DNA from: Stercorarius parasiticus
Taxonomy: Eukaryota > Chordata > Aves > Charadriiformes > Stercorariidae
DNA: 64,000 bases
Reading direction: 5' to 3'
Assembly: GCA_013396915.1 (NCBI GenBank)
Contig: VWZL01000268.1
Location: 222,682 to 286,681 of the forward strand
Numbering within the stretch: the stretch's first letter is position 1; each line of letters opens with the position of its first letter. Shown one piece after another: positions 24,201-38,700 of the stretch. The position numbers and the translations under genes were made by a program. The notes under the pieces are model-generated. The model had not been told where the DNA came from and ran no database searches. It worked only from the letters and a program-made list of their open reading frames with translations.

Positions 24201-27109
24201 TGACCTTAACTGACCCTTTCTGATCACTATAGCCCATAAACTCAGAACTTGTTTTGGAAGGACAGAGATCCTCTGCTGCACATTGAGAGAACGCACGTAC
24301 AGGCATCGGCCCTCTGGTGAAAGCAGAGGCCCTCTGTGCTTTATGCTGCCTGAAAATTATGCTATCATCTGAACTGCTGAGGGGTGGCTTGGGAAAAGCA
24401 GAAATATCCTGGCTCACTGAGTGCGTGTGCTGGGGTAGAGCTAGAGCAGCAGGTGGGCTTTTTCAAGCTATTTCTTACAGAGTAAGGAGCCAGAACTGCC
24501 TAGATCTTTCTGTTTTTTTCTTACTGAATCAGAAGCTTGGAGTCAATAGTCTTGAGATATGACCCCTGCCTGTGTTCAATAGCTAAGGAAATCATTGACT
24601 AATAGCAGTCTTAGATTTAAAAAACATACCGTAGCTCTGAATGTGAAAATACCACAGTGCTTTCACAGCTCTTCAGCAGACATAAGCAGAATTGGGATAT
24701 AGCACTCTTTCATAAGCTTTATGGGTATCTGCTAGGCTTGGAAATCCAGTTTCTCAAAATGTCTACAAAACTTCTGCTATGGGAATGTTCTAGTTAATGA
24801 ATAACCGCTCGGCATGCCCTTTACTAGCATGTGATTTTCCTCTTTGATGTTATGCATGATCTTGGCTTAATTGGATATAGCTTTAAAGACCTACAAGAGC
24901 CTCTCTGAAAAAGCAGTTCTGCTGATTAAATCTGGTGACTGGTCAGAACTGGAATCTTGTACATTTCCCTGTCTTCCGCCAGCTGTGGGGAAGCCAAGCT
25001 GCTGCCATTCTGAATCTCAAGGTTTCTTGTTGGTTTTGTTTGTTTGTTCATTTCCCCTCTGGCACCCTATCCCATGGATAAACCACACCACAGGTCAGCA
25101 TTTGTGCATCTCTGTATTTCTGCAGAGAAACTGAGATTTAGGAGGAGAACTTGGGTTTGGATTACAACGTGAGTTATGAGGGCTGTCTTTTATTTCCTTC
25201 TCCACAGAGGCGTTCTTGTTTAGTTACTGTAGTGGAAATTTACTTTTTAAAAACAGCATGTGAAATTATCTCTGTGGTCGCAGTTATGTTGCAGTCTCCG
25301 TAACTCGGACTGTCTTTTCCTTGCTTCTAGGAGATGCTAGTAGTTACCAGGTATAGCTGATAGTGTTCACCATTGTCTGCCTCTGCCAACCACTAAGGTT
25401 TGCAATGACAATTCTTCACAGCATTGCCTTTGCTTCCTAATAGTCAATGTCTTAGTCTTTATAAACTATTAATCTACAACATCTCTGTAGTCGTTAGTTG
25501 CGACGTAAGAGGGGATAAAAGCATTAGAAAGTGACAGTGGAAGAAGATGCACCTTACAGGGCAATGATCATGACTTCTATTCCAAAACTGTGAAAAACCC
25601 AACAGACACCAGAAAGATGATGAGCAAGCTAAAAGCTATGACAACACGATGCGGAAGCAGAGTTGTCATGTTTCTGCCACTTCTGTCCCTGGCAACAGAG
25701 TACTTTTTCCATAACGCATCAGCAAGTCTGTAACTTAGGTCAGTATTTATTCAGGCTTATCATGACTGATTCCTTTCATGGCCAAGTGCTGCCTGGTGCA
25801 GTGTTCTGCATTTGTTAGGTGAAGGAAATACTTCCTTTGGAGAAGTTCAGCCTAGCCTTTGAAACCAAATCAAGCCTGCCTGAGATGCATTCCAAAGCCA
25901 AACAAATTGGAGAATGCAGAGTGTAGTAAATGGTGGCTTCAGAAGCAGTTCTGGGTGTGATGTGGTGATTTTCCATGAGACTTAGGTCTTAACTTTAGGT
26001 TATTACATCGTTGTCAGAATTACCGTGCTAGCTGTGAGCTTCCCAAATCTGAGTGTGGAGATCCTTATGCTGGTGAGGTAGATACGGTATTATCACCATT
26101 CATATAGATGGGGAGCCAAGTCCCTGAGGCTTTATCTGTCATGTGAGGATGGTGGGGCATACACTTACACCTCCGGCCATGAAGTATTTATGTGGTCAGA
26201 CGCAATGCTACTGTGTTCTGAGGACTGTGTGGGATCTGTATCCAATCCGTCAAATCTGAGACAACTGCTGTAGTTGTTCTGTCTCTCCTTCAGGCATTCC
26301 TAGCGATGTGTATTTTAAGTGTCTCAATGAACTTAAAATTAAAAAAGCTAAAAATAAAAAACTTAAAATAAAAAAGTCCCTTCATTTACAATGTACCTTA
26401 TTGCAGTCAGTCGTAGAAACAATTCAGTTTTTACATTTAAGGGACCAGAACTGGGAAATTTTAGGCTCCAATTTGGATTAATTTTTTTTTTCTTCACACT
26501 GGTTACTTCTCCATCATATCAGGTTTTATTCTTCCTCAGGTATAGTTTTTTTAAGGTTTTCTTCATTCAGTACCTGTGATTTGCGGCTACAATACAAAAG
26601 CAAGTCTGTCATATCCATTTAATGCATATATATATAAAGACCCATTCATATAAGTTTTTGCTCCCACTGCGCAAAAAAAACTTATTCTGATTTTACTCAT
26701 TATCTATTAGACATGCTTTGAAAGCCAATTCTAAAATGGAAAAAAAAAAAAAAAAGGCAGCATCCCAAAAAATGTATTAATAGAAAGTGATGTGTTTTGG
26801 CAGCAGTGTCATTACTGTTTCGAAGCAGTCTGGTAGGTTTGAGAACTTACTCTTTTCTCTGCAAATGTAAGCTGCAATATACACATTACTGATTAAAGAA
26901 TGTTAGCATGGAGAGAAGAAAGTATAGCCAATAGGACAAAGCTTATTCATACTAATTGTACTGTAAGTAGGCATGAGTCGTAATTGTACATCATATATGT
27001 GGAATATCCTATCTTATACTGATTAATTTTGTTTGAAAAGAGTCAAAACCTCTTATGTTTAAAACGAAGAGATCTCACGGCTCTTGAAGGGAAGCTCAGA
27101 CTGTTATGT
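21237..27109 (+). other. ARHGAP24: Intron after the alternative first exon
   Basis: Mostly AT-rich intron. A small CpG cluster lies at about 22308-22332. An A-rich simple stretch is at about 26338-26377 and a 16-A run at 26740-26755. Open frames up to 154 codons on either strand (for example 21735-22199 minus) look like chance frames. No further exon is supported. Confidence 0.55.
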
Positions 27110-27545
27110 TCATAGGACAAACTGAAGTAGGACGGCCGAGTCCTACACCTAAGAAGGAATAACCCCTGGAAAACAGCTCTGCAGAAAGGACCTGGCTGGC
27201 CTGGGGGACAATAAGCTGGACACGAGCCAGCAGTAGACCTGGCAGCAAGGAAGGTTTGACGGCAGTCTGGGCAGTATCAGCAGGAGCAGAGCCAGCAGAG
27301 GGAGGGAAGTGATTTAACTCATTCTGCTTAGCATTTTTTAGACCATATTCCAAATATTGTGTCCATTATTAAAAAAACCCAAAACCTAAAAAAAGGTGGT
27401 GGGGGGGGATAAACTGGAGGGAGTTGAGCAAAGGGCCACTAAGATGCTTTGAAGCTAGAACACATGCCCTTTGAGGAGAGGCAGAGGAAGTTGGGCTTGT
27501 TCAGGCAGCAGAAGCGACAATTTTGGGGACACTGAACAGCAGCCT
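27110..27545 (+). mobile_element. Diverged CR1 LINE 3' fragment
   Basis: The + strand matches the CR1 region after the reverse transcriptase core in order: the stretch around ATAAGCTGGACACGAGCCAG, then the segment around ATTGTGTCC (27356), then the GAGGAGAGGCAGAGGAAGTTGG region at about 27475. It is broken by insertions and deletions, including an A/C-rich and G-rich tract at 27368-27410. Both ends are approximate. No long frame remains. Confidence 0.8.
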
Positions 27546-29572
27546 TCTTTAATATTAAGAAGGACTTTGAAATCCCCAAATTCTCATAATCACATGGATT
27601 CCTTAACTGACTTTCAGAGGACCTTCCTCCGTAATTCCACTACTTTCAGAAGAAGGGTCTAGAAAATGGAGGGACTTGAAGATTTCCTCCATGTTGACCA
27701 GCAGCAACCCTTAACTCAGACAAAGACAAGAAACCCAAATTCACTTAATACTCTTGCCATCCCCATAGGCAGTTTGCAGGAGGTTGGGAAGTTATGTAAG
27801 AATTAAGAAAACATAGTTTAACTCCTCTGACAGCATGAAGAGGCTGAACTTTGCAGACACCAAATATTCCACCTCCGTCAGTATTCTTCATGTGAGCTTG
27901 ACTCACTCTGAAATTTCAAAAATTCCTTCTTTAATTGCTAATTGTTGGGGTTTGTGCTTTGTACAATATGAAAAAAAGTGAGCTAATAAAGAGTCACTGT
28001 GTGATGTTCAGTCCCCTTACCTACTGCTGTTTTTGGCATCCACAAGTATGGGTACCATGGAAATCACAAAATATGCTGCTCTGCATCTCAGAATACTGTC
28101 TGGATGTCTTAGCTGGCCATCAGTTACTCTCTCTAGTTATTTCCTGTGCTACAGTAAAAATAATTGCACTTAAATACAGACCCCAGACCTTCAGTATGGG
28201 CAACTGAGAGCTTGCTACCCACTTGCCATAACATCCTGGAGCATACGCAAGGCAACTTTCCCCCCTACAACTAAGGTGTGAGTTATCTTTCTTTTGTTGG
28301 AGGAAAAATGTTCACACTGAAGGTTACCCTGAAGGATGCTTCAGTCTGAAGTCTACCTTAGCTTGTGGTTAGTTGTTCATGTAATTGTAATTTATGGGTG
28401 AATGAAGTTTTTGGGCCAAAAGCAAAAGCTGACTAGCTCAACCTTGGTCTTTCTTTAGAGAAAGCAAACCAAAACAACTCTGTTGTCCTTGCTGAGTATT
28501 TTTAAACCAGTAGGAAGTGTGTGCTCAGTGAAGGACACAATTTGACTTACTGCTTTTTTTTTTTCCACTTTATAGTGTACGTAATTGGAAAAGGAGCCTT
28601 CCAAGCATAGGTAGTTACTTGGTCTTTAGTTTCTGATCATGACTGCCTTAGAACTATTCATTGTCTTGCTATATATAGAAACTGAATTGCCTCAGTTCAG
28701 CCCCAAATACCATTTAACAAATGGTGGTCTCAAGAGAGAGCTTCCATCACAGATGACATGCCTGGACATTATTGTGAGGCTGTCTGTGATGGCTGTCTCT
28801 GCAGTTTGAAAGGGAAAGACAAAATAAGCTATGAACAGTAGCTGTCTTTCCAGTGGTAGCAATGATATCCTCAGATCCAGGTTGAAGTTAATTCTGTCTA
28901 AAAAAAGTCCGTGTTCTTCTGAGGTTAAGTATAAATGCAGGTTTCCTGCAGTTTGTCTGACATATTTCACCTTTCATGTCAGGATCATTCTTCATATACA
29001 AAATTAATTGTTGCTAAAGCAGACAGTGATAATGCAATTTGTAATACATTACAGGAATGGTCTTTGTTTTTGTGGGAAAACATAGTTAATAATTTGGTTT
29101 AGTAGGAATGAAATCCTGAGTTTTATTTATAAATCTTTTGCTTTCTATGTATAAAGGTAATGTTTATATGCCAATGAAACTGATACAGGAACTACTTTTT
29201 TTTTTAATAGGTAATTAAGCATGAACCAAAGAAGATGCTTTGGTTCATCTTCTTTGATGATCTCTTTTGAATCAGAAGTTTTGTGACAGAAAATCCTATC
29301 CGTATTATTTCTGTTTTCTGTGCTTATGGTCTGAAAAATCATTTACAGTATTTTATTTTAAATAAATTTTGAGCATTGTTGTAAAATACATCAGCATTGT
29401 ATTTCCACGGGAGTATCAAAGTGAAATAGAGGATTTTATTCTTAAGAAAGGAGTAGATTAATTGGGTATGCATTTAAATGACCTGTAAATTGTGTGGGTT
29501 GTAATAGAAGACAGCAGGTCCTCAAATGCTTTTATGAATCTCCATCAAGTCACATCTCTCTTTTTCATTCAG
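27546..29572 (+). other. ARHGAP24: Intron before the first RhoGAP exon
   Basis: AT-rich intron. An 11-bp perfect hairpin is at 29221-29248. The acceptor before 29573 has a short pyrimidine tract ending TTCAG. Confidence 0.6.
29221..29256. repeat. Compact inverted repeat with two alternative stems
   Basis: ATGAACCAAAG (29221-29231) pairs perfectly with CTTTGGTTCAT (29238-29248) across a 6-nt loop. CAAAGAAGATG (29227-29237) also pairs perfectly with CATCTTCTTTG (29246-29256) across 8 nt. The two stems share bases and exclude each other. It lies about 320 bp upstream of the RhoGAP exon. Confidence 0.8.
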
Positions 29573-29780
29573 GTATTTTTGGCCAGAAGCTGGAAGATAC
29601 TGTCCGATACGAAAAGCGATATGGGAACCGCCTGGCTCCTATGCTGGTGGAACAGTGCGTGGATTTTATCCGACAGCGAGGGCTAAAGGAAGAAGGCCTT
29701 TTTCGACTGCCTGGGCAGGCTAATCTTGTCAAGGAGTTACAGGATGCATTTGACTGTGGAGAGAAGCCTTCTTTTGACAG
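29573..29780 (+). CDS. ARHGAP24: ARHGAP24 exon: start of RhoGAP domain with arginine finger
   Basis: A 208-nt exon between TTCAG and GTAAAA. It starts by completing the Gly codon from either upstream exon and reads [20 protein letters not shown]. It is residues 39-107 of the short isoform. RhoGAP domains speed GTP hydrolysis by Rac/Rho GTPases by inserting an arginine finger. Here the finger is the Arg in EEGLFRLPG (codon 29704-29706), so the catalytic residue is present. The Gln in MLVEQC (29653-29655) corresponds to human Q158, the site of a variant reported in familial focal segmental glomerulosclerosis; the bird keeps Gln. The exon ends after two bases of a Ser codon. Confidence 0.98.
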
Positions 29781-32700
29781 GTAAAATCCTCCAGCTGTCC
29801 CCTACTCTCTGAAGCCTAGGCAAGACACAATCTGCTGTACTGGCTGACCCACGGTGCTGTAAAACAAGTGGCAGCAACAGCCAGAATTACATGTTTTTGT
29901 GGGTTTTTCTGTGTTTCCTATTATCACTCTAAAATGTCTTCTTTTTTTTTTTTTCCTGACTTTGGTGTCTGAAAAACTGGTTAGGAGAAGTATTGCTAAT
30001 GGTTTGGCTTAATCAGCAATATCTAGGTTGCCTTGAGCTTAGTATCATTTGGAATACAGTGGTGATGCTGGCACTTAGTCAGTTCCACAAAGGAAGAATG
30101 TTTGTTATCACCAATTTCAATACGTTCCGTTACCTATAAAACTGACTGGAAGGGAGGTCTACTTTTATGTATTTCTTTAAAATTTTGGGCCTTTGGTCTT
30201 AAAATAAAAATCGCTGTGACCATAATAACAAACCTATGTGGTTTTGAGGATCTGGGTCCAATTTGTATTCCAATATTTATACATTTTTTCAAAGCTAATG
30301 AGAATTTTCTGGGCCAAGGAAGAACCCAGACGTCTTCAGGCAGTTGTGTATGACTTCAGTCTTTTCTAAGATTAATTTTTTGCGCCGAACTTGCTCTCCT
30401 CCTGCTATCAGAGAAATGGAACCAGTGGATTATGAATGCCACATAGCCTTTTTAACTCTGATCAAAATTAATATGATGGTAATGAAATTCCAATTCAAGA
30501 GACTGTTAAACAGTAGTTGTCCTCAGTGTGTGCCCTAAGTGACATCTGTAACATGCCTCCAAAATGGAACTGGGATACTCCACTCCAATTGATGGTCTAA
30601 TGTGAATTAGGAAGAAGAGGCAGGTTACACTTATTTTGTGAGACCTTTGACTGATAGCAATGCAAGTAACACGAAGGAAAGCATAACTTGACCTTTTAGT
30701 GCAAAAACATGCCATGATATGAATCTAATTGCTGGAAATTATTTACCTCTTACCCTTCCCTATTCCTATGAAGTGACCAAATTTGTTATGCATGAAGGGA
30801 CGTGTATCACAGAGGCACAGAAGGCGGACATGCTGTTTTATCTCCAATAGTTTCCTGAGTCCTTTAAAAAGGACTTTAAAAAGTGTCAAGAATTTATAAT
30901 GCTCTGGAAAGGTGAATTGTCTTCCTATGAGGTTTATTAGTTTCTTACTGGAAGTTGAGAGTGAGGATAATTGACCAGAAAATAGCTTTAAGGAGCCAGA
31001 CGACTGTGGGAAGTGACAGTGTTAGCTGATAAATGTTTGTAGCATACTCACCGTTCTATTCAAATACTGTGTAACTTACTTAAAAATGGTAAAGAAGCAG
31101 CCATTGGGTATGTTTTCCTTACTTGGACATTAAGATAAATATTATTGGTCATGTCCCTGGCACAACCTCTACCAGAGATACAAGTAGGCGAATGGCAGAA
31201 ACAAAAGGTTATTTTTCCAAGCCTGTAAACAGAATAATTGTGGAAGAAATGCTTAATTGTGGAGGAAATGCTTAAGAAAAAAGCCCCCCCTAAACTGCAG
31301 GAAGATGATGTACTGAACACCCCACTGAGAGGTGCAGCTTGAAAGAGGTGCACTGGTTCTATCTATTCAAAACAAATGAAACCAGGACTCAGATGCATAA
31401 TTTTCGCAAGGTTATCTAGCAATATCTGTAGCACACACTAATGAGCCCCAGGAACAGGCATGCTAGCTGAGCTTTAGCAGATGAAACGGAGAAGGGATTT
31501 TACGTGCTACCGCTGTGAAGGCGGCACATAATCTCTACTACAGCAGTTAGGAACATCAGAAGGAGTTGCCTATAAATCACTGGTCCTGCCAGATCCACTG
31601 TGTTTAATCTGTAATTATATGTCATTATTAGTCAAAAGTCCTATCTAGGTTCTGTTTATTAATTTACATTTTGCCCATTCTCGTACATCAATAATAATAG
31701 ATTTTTGCAGTTAGAGCTGAATTGACGGTCTTGTTGATGGGGCACAAAACATAATGGAATCCAGGTCATGCTTCCGTAGCAGTGCCGGGTCGCTGGCTCT
31801 GACTGAGAGAAAGACTAGCTGCTGTCATCAGTGTTGGAACTAATACAAAGAGCTGATGTTTGAGGAGTTTGCCATTTTTCATACTGACATTTTTTCTGTG
31901 TATTAGTGCACATAAGTCAAGCAAAGACTTTAGAACAAGTGAAGATGCTTTGAAACGTGTGTAAACTTGTGTATATGTTTGTGTGAGAATTAGGATTAAA
32001 TAATCCTCCTTCTCTTTATGCTTTCAGTAAAATACGTGATTTGTAGAATTAAAAGCAAAAAAAAGGTAAGAATGTACAGCCATGATAAGTACTCCTTTGA
32101 AATGTCATCTCTGTTTTGAAATGGTTGCACCATCGTGAAACACCTTACAGCCATTGGGAGATGGAGTTCAAATGCACAGGCACAGACCGGCTCTTTTGCC
32201 CAGAGTTCATCTGCTGTCCACAGTTCTGTGGAGACCCTGCTATTCTCCCCTCTTGCGTTCCTATCCGCACCCCTTCGGCAAAGAAGACCACAGAATGAAT
32301 GCAAGCAGAACAAATGCGGCACATTTGAAAGAAGTAAAATAGCTTTGCTCAAAAGAAAATGCAGCCACATTTTGAAACATAAAACATGTTTGATAAATGG
32401 TAGCTCTCACAGGAGCTAGCAGCTGGATGTTCCAATAATGAAGTCAGTTATAAAAACGCAGAGTGAATCCAGAACAAGTCAGAGAGTGGCAAAAATCTTC
32501 ATGTATTAATTTTATCTTGATATTATAGTTGGATAAGATGTTGCTGAAGAATCATGAGCTATATGTATGAAAATGGAACCAGTACTTGAAATTTCTCAAA
32601 CTCCCAGAATGATAAAACCCAGTGTCTCATCTGAAACATGAAACACCCCAGCCCCCCTGGTATGAAAACTGGAACATCAGCATTTCTCACAGGCTTGGAA

Positions 32701-35700
32701 AGGGGAGGTACAACTGCTACAAATGAAAACTGCTGAGGCTTTTTGTGCGAAGAAAAAAAAAAAACAACTGAAAATTGTATGTCAGTTTAAAAACAAAAAT
32801 CAATAAATACCTCACTCCCTCTGTATGTATCTGCACATATTGTGAAATCTGCTTTAAGGAACTAACAGTGCAATTAGGCAATCACTCATGCTTGCTACTA
32901 TTTGAAATATACTTGGTATTTACAGTACAGCTCCACCTCTGTGTAAAATTATCGTCTCCGGGGAATCCATTTTGCTTGCCCTTGGGGTATTTGCTTCTCT
33001 TGGCTTGTGTGGCATATATTTAAATTTAAAGTCCCTCAGCTCCTTTACAAATCATATGTTTGTAATGATACAAAGTAGATTATGACTATTTGTTCCATGA
33101 AATTAGCATGGCGAATATAGCACTGCATAAGAAAAATAAAATAAGGGTTTGTTCTACAATTTTTATCTAGAATGGGTAGAAAATTGTGTTTATCTTTTTA
33201 TATTACCTTTTTGCATCAACTGTTCATCACAATTACTAGCAGATGACATGAGAGTTAAGATTGCTCAGGGAGAAAAAAATATTTGAAATGCCACTGAAAC
33301 AAATATTAATACTTAGGTGATTGATTGATGTATGTGGCTTGGATTTTGGTAACTACTATCACTGATGTATATAGTCCAGTAGTTCAGAAGAGTTTAAAGT
33401 TACATAGCTCACCTGCCTGTGTTTGTGTGCATGCACACAAGGAAAGCACGTAAATGCTATTTAGTAAAACAAAATCCCTATTATATTTTCTCATGGGTAT
33501 TATTTCCTCTAAAGAAGAATGCAGTACATTGTATAAGGAAATACTACTTACTGCTCTAGTCACCATTGCAATCAGCTGAGAAAAGGGTATGTCAGTGGCA
33601 GTATATGATAGCTGGCAAATGCTAACTAAATAATCCAGAATGTAGAACTGGTATGTTCCTATGCATTTAATCACTGGGATTGTCGAAGCAAAATAAGACA
33701 ATGATGAGGATGGTACTAATGTAATATCCTCAAGGTGAGAAAGACCACGTGCACAATTCTTATTCTCCTCCAGAAACAAAGAATGTTTTGAAATTTTGGT
33801 CAGTGCAAAAAACTGACCTGTCTCAGTGGGGCTGTAGTCTGCACTGGCACTGCACAGACTGCAACGACACGTTGACTTGGAAATCACTGGTTATTAAAAT
33901 GGTTCTTTTATTGTCTAAATACAAGCCTGTACATAAGAAGCAGATGTTTGTTTAGAAGCAGATAGTTCCCCACAAGGCAGGGGCTTTATTTCCTTCCTAG
34001 TGGGAAAGTGCAGTAATCCCTAAACAAAACATTTTTATGTGAAATGAAGTCTTTACTAGAAAGCTGGTTCCTGCCAAACACAAATGGCCTTAGGCCTGTG
34101 AAAATTCCTGTTCGTTTCTGCCTGTTCCAGGCTTCCTTCCCTGATCCTCATATTCTGCTCATCAGTTATGCCTCTGTAGCCACTTCCACGTTGTTTCTGA
34201 TTCTAGCCCTCTTTCTAACCAGCTAGCAGAAATAACCTCCGCATATGGCACAACTTAAAGACCTAGACATTTCTAGCATGATGCAAGGGTCATTAAATCA
34301 GTTTAATGGGTGTCCTGCTGTAGGAGAGCGTGTTTTTAGTTATTGGCAGTGAATGAACATTTGTAGTTGCTGTGTGTGAATGTCAGTTTCAGAAATTGAG
34401 CTGGTGTGTGATCTGTGATTTAAAAAAAAAAAGAAAAAAAAAAGAAGGCAGCCATGTATTTCACTTGCCAATGACAAATGACTTCTAAGATGGACATGGT
34501 CACCTTTAAGAAAGGACGACATTTTGTTACTATGTGGAAGGTCTGAGAGCGTGTTTTTTAAAGCATCCTTACTTAAGGTTCCAAGATTTGTGGCTTTCTC
34601 TTCCAGCAGACAAGAACACGTTGTTTATTTGTGGTGTTTATTTTGTGGTATATATACTTACAATACCTGCAGAATCTTGCAGAAACTTAACAGCCTTCTG
34701 AACAACCTATCAAATGATAAAATAATTTAGCAGCATATTCACTGGAGCTGGTTTTTCCTGATGGGAACCCATCTGCTTCTTAGGCCTCTGCCCAGCTTAC
34801 TTGAAAGCACTTGTGTCTCCCTTTAAGGATCTATATTTTTCTAAGTAAGTTTTTATGTCCTTCCATAGAGTTTGTCTTTTCATTTGTCAGTCCTAAATTG
34901 CTGTCTTCATCGCTGCTTTTAAAGCGTCACTCTCTAACCTAAGCGAATTGGCTGCTGGTACAATTACTGAAGTGGACATCTAACTTGGAAATGGAATCTG
35001 TCAATCTTCAGTATTCCTCGCGGTGCTTACTCCCCTGAATGGGTCCCTGGAAGGTAGCATGTATTTTAAAGTCATGAGCACAAAGACAAAGGAGCAGAAT
35101 ATGTGTTTGGTTTTTTTTCTCTGTCTAAACAGAAGAATAAGAATTGAGATCAATGTTAACTTAAAGTAGAGCCAGGCTCTTGTGGCAGAAGGAGAGGAAA
35201 ACAGACAGCTCAGGGCTTAAAATGCTTTCATATATATTTCACAAGTTGTAGGCAAAATTTCAGCAGGTCCTTAGATTAGGCACAGTACTGCTTGCACTAG
35301 ATACGTGTTTTATAGGAAAATTATAGAGAGAGTAATGCTTTGAAGATACTTACGCAAGGGAACAGAAATCACATAGGACATTCAACCAGTTATGCTATGC
35401 ATTTCACCTGACCTTTGAATTTCTAGACCAAAGCCTGACTCCCAAAATCAGCTGAACCACTCCACAGTTCACCTGAACACAGGCCTTGCTCCCTTAGCCT
35501 CTGGGTACTGGCTTCTCAGCAGTAGCAATGCTCTGATTCTCTCTATATGTAGTTATGCACATTTGTAATACTCCCTTCACGTTGCTTACTCAGTGTTTCA
35601 TCACTGGTTTATCATGGGCTCTAGCATCTCACTTAAGCTGTCTGCGGACTGGCAGCAAAAGGACACGCTGGACAGCCAGTTAGGAACTCATCCTCCCATG

Positions 35701-38700
35701 TCAGGAAAACATCCCTACTGATCTGAGAGCTGCTCTACAGACCTGAATGCAGCTAAGCAGGGACACGGTCAGTAAATGTTGTGGTGGGTACAGGATATGT
35801 TGGTGAGGTAGACTCTCTGTTTCCAGGATTGTGATCTGTAACACATCTGAAATGATGGAGCTGTAATTCTAGTAATTCCAGGAGGTACTGATACACAAAC
35901 TGTTTGAACTGTACTGTTCTCCTTCATTTCATTACCAAAACTCCTCAGTTGAATTATATACTCACAGCTTGTTGTTCCCTACTGCTTGTTCTTTATGCAA
36001 ACTGTTTATGTGTCATCATGATGTAGAACTATTTTTAGCACAGCATTAATCTTTTTGTAATGTGACCTTGCCCTGTTAATATGAGGAGCTTGTTGGTTTT
36101 GTATTCTAAAGTGCTGACTCCATCTCTCTGAAGATGCTGTCTGCTTGTCCGAGTGTGAGGGTTATGCATGGATTTCTGGTGACCTGCTGGGCTTCAGTAA
36201 TTTTTGTTTATGGTAGAGAGGGTGAAAAACTCCAGGCAGTGTAATCAATCTGACAGTGCCTGTGGTATCACAAAGGAAAGTGCTGTCAAAACACCAATGC
36301 CATGAGGGATATTAATGACAAAGCTTAGATTAATGGGGCTTTGAATATGTGTAGTCTGATGAGTAAGGAGAGGCTGTGGTGTATTTGTATTTGTAATGCA
36401 TTTGCATGGACAGTGGTGGAGCGGGGGATGCTCCGTTGGAAACATATCCACAGTAAAGCAGTATTAAGATTTTAGTGAGGGAAGTAAACTTTCTCAGACT
36501 TTCCAGCATGACACACCGGAATAGACTGTTTCTCAGCTTGCTGATGCTTTTTGTGTTGCATTCAATTTTCTGCTTTGTCATTCCCATTTCAAACTTGTAA
36601 TTATTCATTGCGTACTTGGAAGAAGTCCACCTCAATTAGTGAGGGTTGTTCCAATTTAGGTAACAGAGGATTTTCTTCTGGAAACGACATACTCTGTTTT
36701 AATACTTGTTAAGGAATACTTCTACTCATATTAATTATGAGTGTGTAATCATGGAATACTTTGATATGACGCTGTCAGATAACAAAAGAAATATCAAGAT
36801 AAGTATAATCAGTAAGTTTCTGTAGTTGAAGGGAGAAGTACTGCCTTGTCTTAAACTGATCAGTTGTAGCTGGAAAAAGTCCAGGAACAAAAGGTCCACT
36901 ACAGGCCCTGGAAAGATCCACGTCTTACAAACGACACAAATGCCTTTAAGGCAGATATATAAATGCCGTTGGTCGACTTAGACTGTGGATAGAACACTGT
37001 AGACCGGGAAGGGAAATGAATGCTCCTGATCCTCAAGAGAGCTTGCAGTTGAGCACTCCTTTGAAACTCACAGCTATCTTCTGTGGCTGAAATGTGCTTC
37101 ATGGTATTTGTGGATTGAAACACCTAAAATACAGAGGGATTAAAACGGAAGTATGCCATGTTTAAATTTTCCTCTGTATTTTAAAAGAAAAAGTGAAAAA
37201 AATATACTAGACTGCAAGGTCTAAACAGGTCTCAGATTATATGAAACACTCTTTTACTTACATTATTATAAAAATATTGACAAATTTTTGTACCAATATT
37301 TACATTGGCAATTACATTTACATTTACATTATATTTCTAGCTTTTGTGTAACTGTTGCTAAATAGAATTTAAAAACCCAGTTCTTAAAGGGCTTTGCAGG
37401 CAGTGTATGTGTGTGTGTACGTTTGTTTATGCTGCCAAAATCTGCATCGTAATTTCTGTATAGACAGATTAAGTCCTAAGCAGTGTTCCAGTACAGTTTA
37501 GGGGAAAAAAGGTAACTAAACAAATTTTCCAAAATCTTATTTTGCAGTTCCACCATCTTGTGGCAGTCTGCGGTATTGCCTTAGCGTTCAGTCAGCAGAA
37601 GCAAATAAAAAAAAAATACTACTTTTAAAAATTGCTAATGTGTCCCCATCTACTAATTGCGACCTGGGTTTCTAACCCTAGCTCAGAAAGCATCTTTCTG
37701 TGGACTCGTATACAGCATGTATTTCAGGAGGTTAGTCTGGGAACCCAAGGCTTCATATTGTTTCCTTGCTCCTCAGCATCCTACCTTCTCATTTCTCTCT
37801 CAGTTCTTCCTTGGTAGAGCCACGGTTTTTAGCACTCAGTTAACCCTTTGCAGTGATAGTCTATCAGCACTTCACATTGAAAGGAGAAAACTTATAAATT
37901 CCATCAGTTTTCAGGGCTTTTGTCCCCTTCTTCAGCCTTTTTATCCTCCGTTTGCTGTGCCCTCGAGGAGCAAGTATTCCACTCCACACCAAGGGACTGG
38001 TGTAAAATTATTCTTAGGTACTACATGAAGCATGATCCTGGCAGTACAAAGAAAGTAAGAAAGTAAGACGACATTGCTTAATCCCCTCACTGGGAGACCT
38101 GTGTGCTTTTAATTGTTCTTCAGTAATTTCTCTCACTCAACCTGTTTGAATATTGTATTTTGGAAAGGCGTCTGTTTTTATGGAGATAGTCTCTGGAAAG
38201 ATGTGGTTCAGTTCTTCAGCAAGGCCTGGGGAGCTTCCTTGTTTAAATAATAAAAATGGTAATAATAAAATCTTCAGAAAGACCATCAATGCTGAGCAAT
38301 CAGAGTTAAATTCTCTGCAGATTGATGGCCTGTGCTCCCTTTCATGCTGCAACGTAGGGCACTGTCCTAAGGCTGACAGTTCACGCCTGCTCTCTGTGGC
38401 TGCTGCTCTCCTTCAGAGTCTATCAAAAGTCTTTCCCTTTGTACTTGCTTTCCTGATGCACCGACAGCGTAGGGAACTGAAGATCTCTCTGTAAAATTTG
38501 TTTCTTGGATAAGGCTGAATAGTGGCAAATGCCTGGGCATGCATGCCATGGTTGTGCTCTAAAAACTAGCTCCAATGGCAGCAAGGCATGTAAGCAACTG
38601 CCTGAGGGATTATTGGGGTCTGGGTTTTAAGCCCTCAGGTTGTGCGGTCTGTAAAGAGTTTCGTTAGCCAGGATGTCAAGCAGACCTTCAGTTGACTTAG

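Noticed and set aside
33384..33887. A 167-codon minus frame in the 10.8-kb intron
   Set aside because: No domain, signal or known family seen. Frames of this length are plausible by chance in 64 kb.
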